Shown in pieces: positions 1 to 10,084 of a DNA stretch of 64,000 bases. A program made the position numbers and the translations under genes. The stretch comes from Cristatella mucedo (taxonomy: Eukaryota > Bryozoa > Phylactolaemata > Cristatellidae), in NCBI GenBank assembly GCA_009760855.2, contig WPIO01000053.1:2311501-2375500 (forward strand). The letters run 5' to 3'. The notes under the pieces are model-generated. The model was not told the DNA's origin, ran no database searches, and was given only the letters and a program-made list of their open reading frames with translations. Numbering within the stretch: position 1 is the first letter of the stretch; every line of letters begins with the position of its first letter.

Positions 1-250
1 CGATAGTCCATCAGTAATCAGATCGGTAATAATCTTCGTTAGACTCTTTAGCTACAGGAAATCGGCAATCGCATTTGTTCTCTTATTGTTCACAGGCTGT
101 TTCTTGGATGTTCACCCACCAGCAGGTTTATCAAAATCAATTCCACCTGTTTTCAAATGATTCTTCAATGTTGTCGTGGAGTTTCCAGAACATTTGGTGA
201 TTTTATTGTATCGTCCAAAGTGACCTTCTAGCTCTTCTGCAATTTGCATC
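1..250 (-). pseudogene. hAT-type transposase N-terminal fragment (BED-finger-like), runs off the window
   Basis: Reading the minus strand from about 249 gives one frame interrupted by two stops (near 114 and 51). It contains the string GNSTTTLKNHLKT, which matches the C-terminal half of a BED zinc finger, where the Ser/Thr-Leu-x-x-His-Leu block precedes the last zinc ligand. The expected second histidine is replaced by glycine. Further along the same frame, TKIITDLITDGLS resembles the helical segment that follows the BED finger in hAT transposases. The remainder would lie left of base 1. This is a decayed relic by stop content; assignment rests on motif resemblance only. An L2-A copy (3' end at about 252) abuts it. 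Confidence 0.45.
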
Positions 251-251
251 T

Positions 252-1716
252 TATGTAATGTAATGTATCTCCGTCAGTAACTCCACAAAGTCATAAAGAC
301 CATGTGGATGTTACGCAGGGGAGTTTTGTATAGTGCACTCACAGCCGTAGCGGCTTTCGGTACGCATTCGGTAGCCAACAGACTTCGTCTCACGCAACAA
401 AGAGAAAGTGGGAAGCATAGCTGAGTTAGGAGAGCAGTTGAGGTAGTGAGTAGCATAGAAGTAGCAGCTCAGGACCGCTGAAAAAGACGTGCCATAGTCG
501 GCAGTAGGTGAGTAGTTGTCTTTGCGTAAGAATTGTGGAAGTGAGTTCCACAGTCTAGGACCTGCAGAGCTAAAGCTTCTGTCGCCAACTGTCTTTAAGC
601 GGAGGAATGGGACAGCTAATTTATTGTCCACACAGGACCTGAGGGCGCGAACAGGCTGAAACTGATGCAGCAGTTCAGCTAGGTACGAAGGAGCCAAGCC
701 GTGGCGGGCCTTGTGGGTCAGCGTAAGAACTTTGCTCTGTATCCTTTGCTTAACCGGCAACCATCCTAGCTCTTCCAGCAAAGGTGACACGTGCTCAAAC
801 CGCTGGGACTTGAAGACCAGCCTTGCAGCCATATTCATAGTCCGCTGTAGTGGCATAATAGCTTCCTTTGGCAGCCCAGCCAAAAGGGAATTACAATAAT
901 CAAGCCGAGACAGAACTAAAGAGCTAGTTACATGTTTTTACAAGCCACTGTGGGAGACAGCTTCTAATCTTGGATAAGGATCGGATGTGATGGCTAGCTG
1001 TTGAGGCAGTCTTATGAATGAAGCTTTTGAAATTGAGGCAGCTGTCCAACACGACACCTAGATTACGAGCACGTGGTGAAGGTCGCACAATAGCATCACC
1101 TATTACAAAAGCAAAGCCTTTTAATCCAGCTACACGCTTAAGGTGTCCTATGAGAAGCAGTTCGGTTTTATCGTCATTTAATTTCAGGAAGTTTTCCGAC
1201 ATCCAGGATCGAATATCGGCAGGGCAAGCATTCAGTTTCTTAGTTGCTGCAGCAGATTCCGACGGTTTAAATGACAAATACGACTGAGTATCGTCAGCAT
1301 AGAAGTGATATCCTATCCCATGGGCCTTAATCACTTTTCCCAGAGGATACGTATAAATGGAGAACAGCAAGGGACCAAGTACAGACCCTTGAGGGACTCC
1401 ACAGGTGACCCTTCTCATGTCTGAGACCTGACCCCCACACGACACGGATTGAACACGATCAGACAAGTAGGATTTAAACCACGCCAGTGCTTCGTCTGCC
1501 AGACCGATCGTTGTTCTCAATCGTTCAAGCAGAACTTCGTGATCAATGGTATCGAAGGCAGCAGACAGATTTAGCGGAGCTAGGGCAGTGACATTCCCGT
1601 CGTCGTTGCCACGTAGAATGTCATTGTTAACACGGAGGAGAGCAGTTTCAGTAGAGTGCTGCCTCTTGAAACCTGATTGAAATGTTTCTGAGATTCCATT
1701 ATTTTCAATATGTTCC
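252..1716 (-). mobile_element. L2-A LINE, 5'-truncated copy A1
   Basis: This is a minus-strand L2/CR1-type retrotransposon of about 1.46 kb. Its 3' end lies at 252-270, where the element finishes in GGAGTTACTGACGGAGATACAT followed by a short TACAT-type tail. Its 5' end stops near 1716, within the reverse transcriptase domain just before the HIENNG motif; the copy at 43501-45060 continues further upstream. Truncation at the 5' end is the usual product of incomplete target-primed reverse transcription. Sequence similarity to the 43501-45060 copy is high throughout. Confidence 0.9.
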
Positions 1717-1721
1717 GTCAT
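311..1721 (-). pseudogene. L2-A reverse transcriptase ORF, frameshifted
   Basis: The frame 1721-924 carries the RT core: HSTETALLRVNND, then LNLSAAFDTIDH (motif A), GVPQGSVLGPLLF (motif B) and FYADDTQSYL (motif C, catalytic Asp pair intact). The reading then continues in a second frame, 883-311, with the C-terminal region ending in ARLVFKSQRFEHVS, LGWLPV, GLAPSYL and LWNSLPQFLR. Comparison with the 43501-45060 copy shows one extra base near 932 (catgttttta against cattttttа-type sequence), which explains the frame change. The protein would copy its own RNA at a nicked chromosomal target in the nucleus. The N-terminal RT part and the endonuclease are missing, so the copy is dead. Confidence 0.85.
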
Positions 1722-2080
1722 GCGGTGTATTCTTAAACTGAAGAGATGGCTGAAAACAACATCAACATTTGTTGATGCGACAAGATCAGTTCAATTAGTA
1801 TCTTACCTAATTTTTTGCAAAATTGCACTTTAATTTTAGTATTTGGCAATTTGATAAAATCATTATGACAAATCACTGACGCATTCAAAAGAAATAAAAA
1901 AAATTTCCAATACACATCTCATATCCATAATGAAATTAGAGCTTCAGTTGTAATATATTTTTGTTTAAAAATTTCCGTCAGAAACGGTAAAACTGTTAGA
2001 AAAAAGAAGCTGCGTACTGTTTTTTATTTTGGGTGAAATCAGCTGTTTTTTTGCAAAAATAAAATAGTAATATTAAAACA
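1717..2080. other. AT-rich spacer, nothing recognised
   Basis: AT-rich sequence with runs of T and A and no coding or repeat signature I can identify on either strand. Confidence 0.5.
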
Positions 2081-2500
2081 ATTGATAAAGCGCTCTCAGA
2101 GAACATAATCTATTTCTAGGCGCTTTACAACTGCTGCAAAGGATACACGATCGATTGCTTAGTGGCATCATGCTCGATAAACAACAACGATAATATGGTT
2201 AGGGGTGACATGCACAGGGTCAGCATGCACGTGCTGTTAGTGGCAGCACGCAGTGTCAGCACGGATAAATACATAAAGGACGAATCACACGGCCCGCTAA
2301 AAGCTGCGGTAAATAGGTGCGTTTTAAATTTTTTTTCTAATGTGGTGAAGTCAGGAGATGTCGTGACGCAAGTCGAGAGCGAAATCCAGGGTTTGGGAAC
2401 TAAAGGCAGAGTTTCCAAAGGATAGTAAGATCTAAACCGTAGATTAAGATTCAGGCTGTGCCTAATGAGGTTAATTCGGAAACCACTTGTCTCTGCAGTC
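2081..2500 (-). mobile_element. L2-B LINE 3' fragment (B1)
   Basis: Minus-strand L2-B tail. The 3' hairpin lies at 2084-2130, followed (in element sense, upstream) by the characteristic 3' UTR with the repeated GCATGCTGxxCCTGTGCATG theme. The end of the RT C-terminal domain matches SLSTCVTTSPDFTTLEKK and FKTHLFTAAFSG. Several substitutions relative to other copies mark it as old. Confidence 0.8.
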
Positions 2501-2636
2501 ATATTCAGGGTAGGATAAATACTGATAAGCTGTTATGTTCTACTCCACTCAGCGTAGGGCTCTTTACTTGGCTGGCTATGACCGCTGACACGTTCAAGCA
2601 GAATCCTGGTGTTTTGCCCGAATGCTTGCAAATGTT

Positions 2637-2750
2637 GTATATAATATATAATTCATTTGCATAGCACCCTAAGAGAACTTAAGCTCTATTCAGGCGCTTC
2701 ACATGTGCCACGGAGCTCGAGCCCACGATCTTGGCCAAAACTCAGTCAGG
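2637..2750 (-). mobile_element. SINE-B, tRNA-derived, 3' two-thirds
   Basis: Minus strand. The element contains the B-box-like GAGCTCGAGCCC region (2710-2725) and the 3' tail hairpin (AGCGCC / GGGTGCT) near 2668-2700, with an A/T-rich tail at the 2640 end. The A-box end is missing or too diverged to recognise. Confidence 0.7.
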
Positions 2751-3430
2751 GCGATGGCTTTAACCGCCGGGTCAAACGTTCTCGAACGCCATCAGAACGC
2801 CAAGCAGGCAACCGTTACGTTTGCAGCGATGGGAGAGACCCTAGCAGCGTGGGTCGACGCGCTGCAGTCCGTGGGCGTGGCCCTATGGCTTCCACGCTAG
2901 CGTTCCTCGAAAGCGCCACTAAATGGCTGAATGCACTAGTCGCATGTCAGGCAGTAGGTTTAACGATGATAACAATAGCGACTGGCGGCCGCCTGCTTTG
3001 GAGTTGGGTGCTGCTGATACATTTCACCTCGAGCGCAGAATGGAGCCGCATGTAAATAGAGCTGCTGAAAGAACTCAATCAGTCGATCGAGTGATCCTCA
3101 GTCAGCTCCTGTGCACTCGACCAGTGGTCATGTGGTCAGTCACATACTCAGTGGTCACATTTCGGGGGGGGGCGTGTGCAAAGTCATGTAAGGACCGCTC
3201 GTGTGGATGTGCTGCCTTTGTCGATGTAGAGTCACCGGCGTACCTAAGAGGGCAGCGAGCATATGTCCCCGGGCGCTGGATCCAGGGGCGTCAAAATGGG
3301 TGGGGCGGAGTCAGCCATCCGTGAAGTTCGTCCCCGGGCGCACAATATCCCAGGAACGCCGCTGGACCTAGTGCTGGAGACGTTAGGAACTAGCGCTGTG
3401 ACGAATTGTAGAACCGAAGCCTAAGAGTCA
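2751..3430. other. unassigned, no gene recognised
   Basis: Mixed-composition sequence. A run of nine G (3164-3172) and short imperfect repeats of GTGGTCA/GTCACAT at 3122-3160 are the only structure seen. Open frames here are short and match nothing I recognise. Confidence 0.4.
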
Positions 3431-3431
3431 A

Positions 3432-3560
3432 GGTGCTCGCCATGGACGACCGAGGTCAAAGTGATGGTCTTAGCCAGACCGAGGTCGTGAGCTCGATCCC
3501 TGCGGCCTATGCAAAGCGCCTGGCTAGAGATTCTGCTCTCTCTCTCTTTTTTAGGGATTC
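3432..3560 (+). mobile_element. diverged SINE-B-like copy
   Basis: The plus strand shows GACCGAGGTCGTGAGCTCGA followed by a GCGCCTG-GAGATT block, the order seen in SINE-B between B box and 3' hairpin. The right arm of the hairpin is replaced by a CT-rich stretch. Assignment is tentative. Confidence 0.4.
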
Positions 3561-4028
3561 GTGAAAATTACTAGTATAGTATTTATTTTATAAACACCTT
3601 TGAGTACGCTAAGGCGACAGCTGAAAGAGGGCAGTGGCAGTGGCAGTGCCTACGTTACCTACGTTGCCAGCTCATTTCGAGGCAGCTGAAGTCAAGATCT
3701 TTGCCGGCATCATCTGCCGCATTCTCCAAATTTAAATTTAAAACTCAGAACCGCGGAACCAGAACTGCTGCGTCTCACGCGCGGACAGATCTTGAAAAGA
3801 ATTTGCCACGAGAGGGCGCTAAAAGACTTGCTCAACCTCGAGCAGACAGCGCCCGAGGGGGAGGAGCCTCGATCGCGCGCAGCCATACGGGAGATTCCCT
3901 GGAATGGCGGCTTTCTCGCGGACCTATAGGCTGCCGACGCGGCGGCGACGGCGGCCTGCCGGGCCTGCTCGATGAGTGCACGCCAGGATTGCGCGGCCCG
4001 GCGCCGCGCGCGCGCGCGGACTGCGATG

Positions 4029-4038
4029 CAGGTGAGTA
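4029..4038 (+). other. candidate 5' splice site (CAG/GTGAGTACC)
   Basis: CAG followed by GTGAGTACC is a near-perfect donor. An ATG at 3972 opens a frame into it (residues MSARQDC then arginine-rich). It sits inside the CpG-rich block, as expected for a short first exon. No downstream acceptor or matching exon could be identified. Confidence 0.3.
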
Positions 4039-4439
4039 CCTGGCGCTCCGTCTTTACCGGGCCGCACGCCCACACGCATTCGGTGCTTCCGAAGCACTCT
4101 CCGAGCCCCTCACTTAGCGTTACACGCCGAGCTCGGCTTGCTCGAACTGAAAGCGGAACAATTGAGCCACCGCGATCGCCAGCAGCTACGAGTAGGTAGC
4201 GGCGTGGCGCTGGCCGACGCTCCGATGGGCGGCGTGCCGCTTACAGCGCCTTCGCCTCAAAGTGGAGTGGCCGCCTAGGTTTTTAGAGCGCGCACCCCGG
4301 GACCGCGTCCTGGCGACTGACTAGACTGCAGTCTTTGTACGTTGTTAGCGCTCGTTGCGACGCGCAGCTCGAGCGACGCCGCGCCGCCCCCCCCCCGCGC
4401 GCGCGCTAGGAGCGCCGCCGCCGATCGCGCGCCGTCATT

Positions 4440-4473
4440 ATGTCCGGTCATTATCTATGTCCGGTCATTATCC
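4440..4473. repeat. 17-bp tandem repeat, two units
   Basis: ATGTCCGGTCATTATCT at 4440-4456 is repeated at 4457-4473 with one change, and a partial GTCATT precedes it. It stands out inside the CpG-rich block. Confidence 0.8.
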
Positions 4474-4991
4474 TTCGCCTGTGCCGCTAGTGCTTTTCAA
4501 TCGTCGATGGACCGAGTTCGCGCGCGCGCGCCTCCTTCCTTTCCGCCATCGGACGGCGCAGACTTCCTTCCGCACTCGTCGGTCGATCGGTCTCCCGCGC
4601 ATATCTGCGGCCGCCATCGCGCCAGCTCGCCGACTCAGACAGAGGCGACGCGCTTCTCGCACTGTCCACACTGCGGGACTTCCGGGTCGCGGCGGCGCGC
4701 TCGCCATCCGCTCGCTCGCGTTTCCCTGCAAGCCGCTCCGTAGCGCTAGCGCTGCGGCTGCTAGTACGGCCCTTGCCCTCATTAATTAGAGCGTCCATCT
4801 CACAGCCGGCGGGCGCCTATTGGCGCGATTCTCACTTCGGAGCGCATTTTAAGCGGCGGCGGCCATTGTTGGCGGGAGCTGCAATTGGCAACCGGCCAAC
4901 CGGTGCGGAAGTCGGAAAATGCTCGCGCGCTGCGATCGCGCGGCAGCGGCCGCTGTTGGGCTCTTTAGAGAAGCGACAGCAGTTAGCCAGT

Positions 4992-5012
4992 GGGGGGGGG
5001 GGGGGGGGGGGG
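4992..5012 (+). repeat. poly-G run (21 G)
   Basis: An uninterrupted run of 21 G residues, able in principle to form a G-quadruplex. Length is likely to vary between individuals or assemblies. Confidence 0.9.
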
Positions 5013-5282
5013 AGTGGTTGGTGAGCCCTTTGTTCCCTTCCCGTCCCACTGGCATAGTGACGAACGCGCACGGAGCTGCTCTGGGCTGCGTTTTCCCACG
5101 AGCTCGACGAAAATAAGGCGGTGCTGCTGCTCAATCTCACAGCCAGGAGACACGGTAACAGAGCGCCTCGCTAACGAAGTGCACAAGCCGCCCCCCCCAA
5201 ATCATGCAGACGAAGCCGCCCCCAACCCACGAGGGCATGCAGACTAGAAGGCCGACTAGGAGGTCTCTTCACTGCTCGAGTC

Positions 5283-5400
5283 ACGGGTTGTAATCATGCA
5301 GTGGGCGATCCTGTATGGCCAACTGCAAGCGGACGTGATAGCCGTTAAGGCTCTTCTGACGCTATTCAAATGAGACTGTTGAATCAGCAAATGTTTTTTT
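5283..5400 (+). mobile_element. SINE-A fragment, 3' part, diverged
   Basis: The plus strand retains the SINE-A order GGGTTGTAATCATGCAGTGGG, CAACTGCAAGCGG, TGATAGCCGTTAAGGCTCTT, ACGCTATTC and TGTTGAATCAGC. The A box end is lost. Poly-T follows at 5393-5403. Confidence 0.65.
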
Positions 5401-5667
5401 TTTACTTTTTTATTTTTATTTCCGAATGGCAACCGAACACAATCGTAATCATAGCTGCCGGCACCGTAGCGATCGATTCAAACGCTTACCTAAGATATCC
5501 TTGCTCCACGTAACTTCCGCTTGCATCCGAGCGTTACTAGACCAGCGAAAGCTTTTTAGCGTTTCATAACACAGAGCTTGAGAACACGATGCAGGCGGTA
5601 CTTCATACTCGTAGTATAGGAGCCGTGAATGAGTTTTGTTTGGCAGAAATGCATTTCAGGGTCGAGA

Positions 5668-5688
5668 ATTATATATATATATATATAT
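5668..5688. repeat. (TA)n microsatellite
   Basis: About ten TA units directly at the 3' end of the neighbouring minus-strand SINE-A, consistent with expansion of its tail. Confidence 0.85.
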
Positions 5689-5689
5689 C

Positions 5690-5856
5690 CTAGCTGATTA
5701 AACAGCTTCTTTTTGTATAGCGACAGAAGAGCCTTTACGGCTATCACCACCGCTTGTAATGGCGATAAGGAATCGCCCACTGCAGGAATCGAACCTACGA
5801 CCTCGGGACCGAGGACGTGAAAGCAACCGCCTTACCTAGTGTGCCATCACGGCTCA
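5690..5856 (-). mobile_element. SINE-A, near full length
   Basis: Minus strand. In element sense it begins GTGAGCCGTGATGGCACAC with a tRNA A-box-like block, then the long GACCTCGG/CCGAGGTC hairpin (one arm disturbed), then the B box region GGTTCGATTCC. The tRNA-unrelated body follows with TATCGCC, AGCGGTGGTGATAGCC, GGCTCTTCTGTCGCTATAC and TTTAATCAGCTA. Complete copies run about 165-175 bp. Confidence 0.85.
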
Positions 5857-6488
5857 CTAGGTCTGTTTCGATACGTACACGTGTGGGCTCGTGGCTTCGC
5901 CCTCGAGTGCACAGCTACTAGGCCTCAAGCCAGTGCAGAGTAGTTAGTCGTGACCGCTTGATGCGTTCCAGCTTACCCGTCGTAGCCTAATAATGACTTT
6001 GCCATACAATTACTTAGCAACTGGATCATCGCGACTCAAGCTCGCGAGGGTGAGAAGTGGCTGCCGGCTGCTGCAGCTAAGCGCTCTCCAGGGCTTGCTT
6101 CCTTACCCTCGGGCTAATTAATACTCTGGGCCAGGTCGTGCACGGGCCTACCGAGCTTACTTCTGCCAATGGATGATGTCGCCCAGATCGGGGGGGGGGG
6201 GGTTCACGTGGCAGTTGCTCCTGCTAGTTGTCCGGTTTTTCTATACAGCCCGTCTTTCGGTAGTTCACTAGTTTTAGCTCAGTTTCTTCGGTTCAGCCTC
6301 TTCCTGCTGCTCTGCTGCATGCTCTACCTAGCTGCTATTGCAGCCTATATTTTCGACCTCTGAACTCAGGAGCTGAGCTGCCCCTACCTAACCTGGTGAG
6401 AAGGTATGGCGACCAGTAGAGCATTTCCCTACAACTTCCCAGGAGCTGCCTCAGCAGAGTCTGTACCAGGACCTAACGAACGATTGTA
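5857..6488. other. unassigned, no gene recognised
   Basis: Mixed sequence with a 13-G run at 6190-6202. Nothing else recognised. Confidence 0.4.
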
Positions 6489-6553
6489 GGACATCCCCCC
6501 TGGACATTTCCCCCGGTTAGGACATTCCCCCTATGTTGATGAATGCATAACTT

Positions 6554-6606
6554 AGAATACAGATATATATATATATATATTTGTATTCTTAAACTTCATT
6601 TGATCG

Positions 6607-6647
<41 letters not shown>

Positions 6648-6658
6648 CAAATGAAGTT
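6554..6658. repeat. two AT-core palindromes in tandem
   Basis: AGAATACA (6554-6561) pairs with TGTATTCT (6582-6589) across a (TA)n core. AACTTCATTTGATC (6592-6605) pairs perfectly with GATCAAATGAAGTT (6645-6658) across a second (AT)n core. Both could extrude as cruciforms. Confidence 0.9.
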
Positions 6659-6977
6659 CACGCTCTATTAAGATAAAATCAACTCAGTATAATTAGAAGA
6701 GTGGATGGATTGGAAGGATGGTTTCTAAGGGAGCGAGTGTCGGCAGCTGCGTCGGCGAGCTCTACAGTTCGGTCCCCGCAGGAATTCGGTCCAGCTAGCT
6801 CGACACAGCCAGGCACCCGTTCGTACCCTTCAAAGCGTGCCGCAAGTTTCTGCAAATGAGCGCCAAACCTCAAAGGTTTACTGAGTACAATTCGAGCTTG
6901 AGAGATCTAGTTACGTCATAATACGCAATTAAAGCGTGGAAGACGAGCAAGGGTGAAATTTGGCAGCTCGAAGCCCA

Positions 6978-7095
6978 CCCTAAAACCTAAACCCTAAACA
7001 CTAAACCCTAAACCCCATTGACCCTAAACTCTACACCCTAAAAATCCTAAGCCCTAAAACACCAAACCCTAAAAACACTAGACCCTAAAACCATA
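6978..7095. repeat. degenerate CCCTAAA-type telomere-like repeat
   Basis: Eight exact CCCTAAA heptamers occur within about 115 bp, interspersed with variants such as CACTAAA and ACCTAAA. CCCTAAA is the plant/algal-type telomere unit, whereas most animals use CCCTAA. The array is degenerate and internal, next to the right end of the fold-back element. Confidence 0.7.
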
Positions 7096-7188
7096 AACTG
7101 CATACCCGGGGGAAATGTCCTACCCCAGTGGGTAAATGTCCGGCGGGAATGTCGGGGGGGGGCGGGGGGGGGGGAGGGGGAAATGTCC

Positions 7189-8729
7189 ATACCCCTAACA
7201 AAGCCTGCGATTGGCTTGGTTAGCGACTGCCGGTCGATTCGATTGGCTATGCCGCCGTCCATCAGCATGCCCAAGCTTTGGATTCTTTTAACATCTAATA
7301 TTCGAACGCCCACGTACTCAAAGCTGTCCTTGTCTGCCGGTATTGCTGGTCACCAGTGCTGGGCACTCTCAAGATTTAACAAAGCATTTGGCTGCCTTCA
7401 TCTACTGCAGAAGCACCTAGCTCAGTATCATCCCGGTTTGCCTCTTTGCACCTGTATGAACCGTAGGAATGTTTGTGTGCCTAGCTATTTACTGTGCCAG
7501 TGGCTGAAGCACGATGCATCAATCATGTCAGTATCAGTTAATACAAAGCGCTGATGTTAATTAAAGCGGTTCTAAAGTGGTGCACAAGTACACGGATACT
7601 TTGGGTGTAACCTTCTGGTCGAGCACAATCGTACTATGAACTGCACCGTCAAACTGGTCTTGGGATCGTAAATTTAGACAGGTATTATGAAATGGCTGGG
7701 CTTCGGAAAGCCAGCTGCGAGTAACTCACGGCCGTGCATACGATAGGGGCTGATGCATGCAGCAGCGAGCGGCACGTGAGAATGGTCAGCCATTTCGAGT
7801 CAGAGCTGCACCTTGAAAATCGAGTGTACTACCAACGGCCAGATTGGTCCAGCTGAGCTGCAATCGCCGGTAGCCATTCAGCACGGCAGTTGGCAGCATG
7901 GCTTATTGGAGTTTGGCCAAACCTGATTGAATTATGCATGCCCGTGTGTTCATCGTGCCGCTGCACCGGATGCAGCTAGGCTGTCCTAGAGCCGGTCGGC
8001 TAGGTAATGGCTCTCGATCACTCTTCATCGCCACGATTTCCCTTGCGATTTCGGCGGTATTGGAGCAGAGCACTGGAAAAGCAGAGGCCACCAGTGAAGT
8101 GGCCTCACAATGACCTGTGACCTCCTCGGGCCTCGCAATGTCAGTCCGACAAAGCTGTGTGAGTCGAGCAGCCAGTCAGTTGTTCTGCTGTCTCTACGTG
8201 CGGTGAGGAGCTGAGGGTCTCAGTGCCCTCTCTGCTCACCAACTCAGTCTCAGGCACGCCTCGTGCCTCGCGATTCTGAGCGTGGTGCGAACCAGTGGCA
8301 CGTAGTCTGCTTGAGTTAAGAATTCTCTTTCATCGACGTCCTTCCTTATGGATGTCGATCTTGCCATACATTGAAAAACTTGTCTTTTCTAGTAAGTGTG
8401 TGTCGTCATTTTGAATGCCGCCCTCGCCCAAACATAAGAGTATATCTGCAGTGGCTCTCACGGTGCTCTCCTTACTTAATCCAAGCACACGCTTCATTGC
8501 ACAGCAAACGACGGTTAGCTGCTGTCTAAGCAGGGTGAGGGCAAGGTCGGCTCTATCGTCGGAATTTCAAAGCTGCTATTATTCATGTTCAGCTAATGCA
8601 GCTTGCTCACTCGGCTATGTCTGACTTGACTTGGTCGCTCAGCAACAGCCGTTGCCGAGCAGGAGAGATGTACAGCAAGCTGGGCATCAAGTCAGGAAAG
8701 AGGTCACTGCAGCAACGGCCAGTAGAGTC

Positions 8730-8732
<3 letters not shown>
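7189..8732. other. unassigned, no gene recognised
   Basis: No repeat family member or convincing coding segment seen in about 1.5 kb. Open frames are short and of chance length. Confidence 0.4.
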
Positions 8733-8760
<28 letters not shown>

Positions 8761-8860
8761 CTCTTGATAAAGCGCCCTCGGAGAACTCAATCTCTTTCTA
8801 GGCGCTTTACATTTGCTGCAAAGGGAAACGCAATTGAATGGTGAGTAACATCCTGCTTGA
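8733..8860 (-). mobile_element. L2-B 3' tail (B2)
   Basis: A (TAA)n tract followed by the inverse of the L2-B terminal hairpin (AAAGCGCC-type arms at about 8769-8808) and a short piece of 3' UTR. Extremely 5'-truncated, about 125 bp. Confidence 0.85.
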
Positions 8861-9636
8861 GGCTGCCGCTGCTACCTATTTGCCTCCTATTTGCAGTCAG
8901 TGGTGTAGCCGTGCATTCTGCATGCATTCTGCAGACCGCTGCGGGACCGGGGTGCACAACACAGGCTGTGTCAGTCATCCAAAGCCTGCGGCTCCTAACT
9001 ACGAACGAACTAGCTACGAACGATACTCACCTGCTCGGATGCTTTCGAGATGCAAATAGTCTCATTCCCGTCTGAATACCGTGCTCGTACAGTCTTGGCT
9101 CTTGTGCACTTATCCCATCTCCCGACGTCGTGACCAAAAGACCAAGGATGAGAAAAAAGCACGAGGCCTGACTTAACGGCATTTAAAAGAAGCTAAAAGA
9201 ACGAACGTCCACCTGCTCCACACCATGTGGTTTGTTGGTCAGGGCGAAGTCGTTTAGGTTTGTGCACCGAAACTGTGTGCCACTGATTCTGTAACGTCGA
9301 TGTACTTGTACTCTTGACCTTGTGGCCCGTGACCTCCAGCGGCCTTTCGGCCGGCCTCCGGCAAGGCCGGGCCTGCCATGTGCACCTGCCGTATCCTGCC
9401 CCACTCCTAATTGTCTTGGAAAGTACTCCAGCCGACCTTGGGCTGGCTAATGCAGTACTCTTTGTTTGCTCGTAAGGGCGATTGGCCGATCAGTATTCGG
9501 GGTGGGCTGGGGCGGTACCTACGGCACCATGTTATTGCACTTTTGTGGTGTGACTTACCATTGCCGGGAGGCGAACCTCTAGCTCGACTGTGCTAGTTCT
9601 GCCCCGGCTGTCAGCACGTCTGCCTGGTGGAATAGT
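8861..9636. other. unassigned, no gene recognised
   Basis: Nothing recognised. A GC-rich palindromic stretch CGGCCTTTCGGCCGGCC lies near 9339. Confidence 0.4.
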
Positions 9637-9794
<158 letters not shown>

Positions 9795-10084
9795 GTGTTC
9801 GTGCGTGCATGCTTGCACTTCTGAGCACGAGCACGTGACACCGTTTATGAAAGGCGACCACCAGAAGAATTTCAGAGCAGAAGTACTGGTGGGCCAGCCC
9901 GGCAATCGGGAGACTTCGGAGGTGTCATCGCAGTGCAGCAGCTTCCTCCGCAGCCTGCCTGCCTGCTAGCTTCAGTTTACCATGTTTGCTGTTAGTAAGA
10001 TTTGCTGTCCGATGTGGAGTTGCTTGTACTAAAGCAGACTGGAGACAGTCTGCAGGGATCGTAAAGTGGAGGCACGCTAGCGTG

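Larger units (their letters stand above)
3650..5260. promoter_or_regulatory. CpG-rich block, candidate promoter / first-exon region
   Basis: The base composition changes abruptly to very GC-rich with many CG dinucleotides, including runs of alternating CG at 4006-4018, 4396-4406 and 4517-4528. At 4855-4895 a compact cluster holds GCGGCCATTGTTGG, TTGGCGGGAG (E2F-like) and CAATTGGC (CCAAT-type). The region carries overlapping long open frames on both strands, as GC-rich sequence does by composition, so these are not evidence of coding. A consensus 5' splice site lies at 4029-4038 on the plus strand. Known biology associates such islands with promoters; that a gene starts here is inference. Confidence 0.4.
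6489..7188. mobile_element. GC-rich fold-back (inverted-repeat) element
   Basis: The left end holds three head-to-tail modules of the type GGACATTTCCCCC (6489-6500, 6502-6514, 6520-6532). The right end holds the same module four times in inverse orientation (7108-7120, about 7130-7141, 7142-7153, 7176-7188). GGACATTTCCCCCGG at 6502-6516 is the exact reverse complement of 7106-7120. The 570-bp interior contains AT-rich palindromes and CCCTAAA motifs and no coding frame. The layout resembles a fold-back or MITE-like non-autonomous DNA element; no clear target-site duplication was found. Confidence 0.5.

Noticed and set aside
3701-5247. Many overlapping 60-140 codon frames
   Set aside because: GC-rich sequence has few stop codons; frames are open on both strands at once, so none is credible without further evidence.
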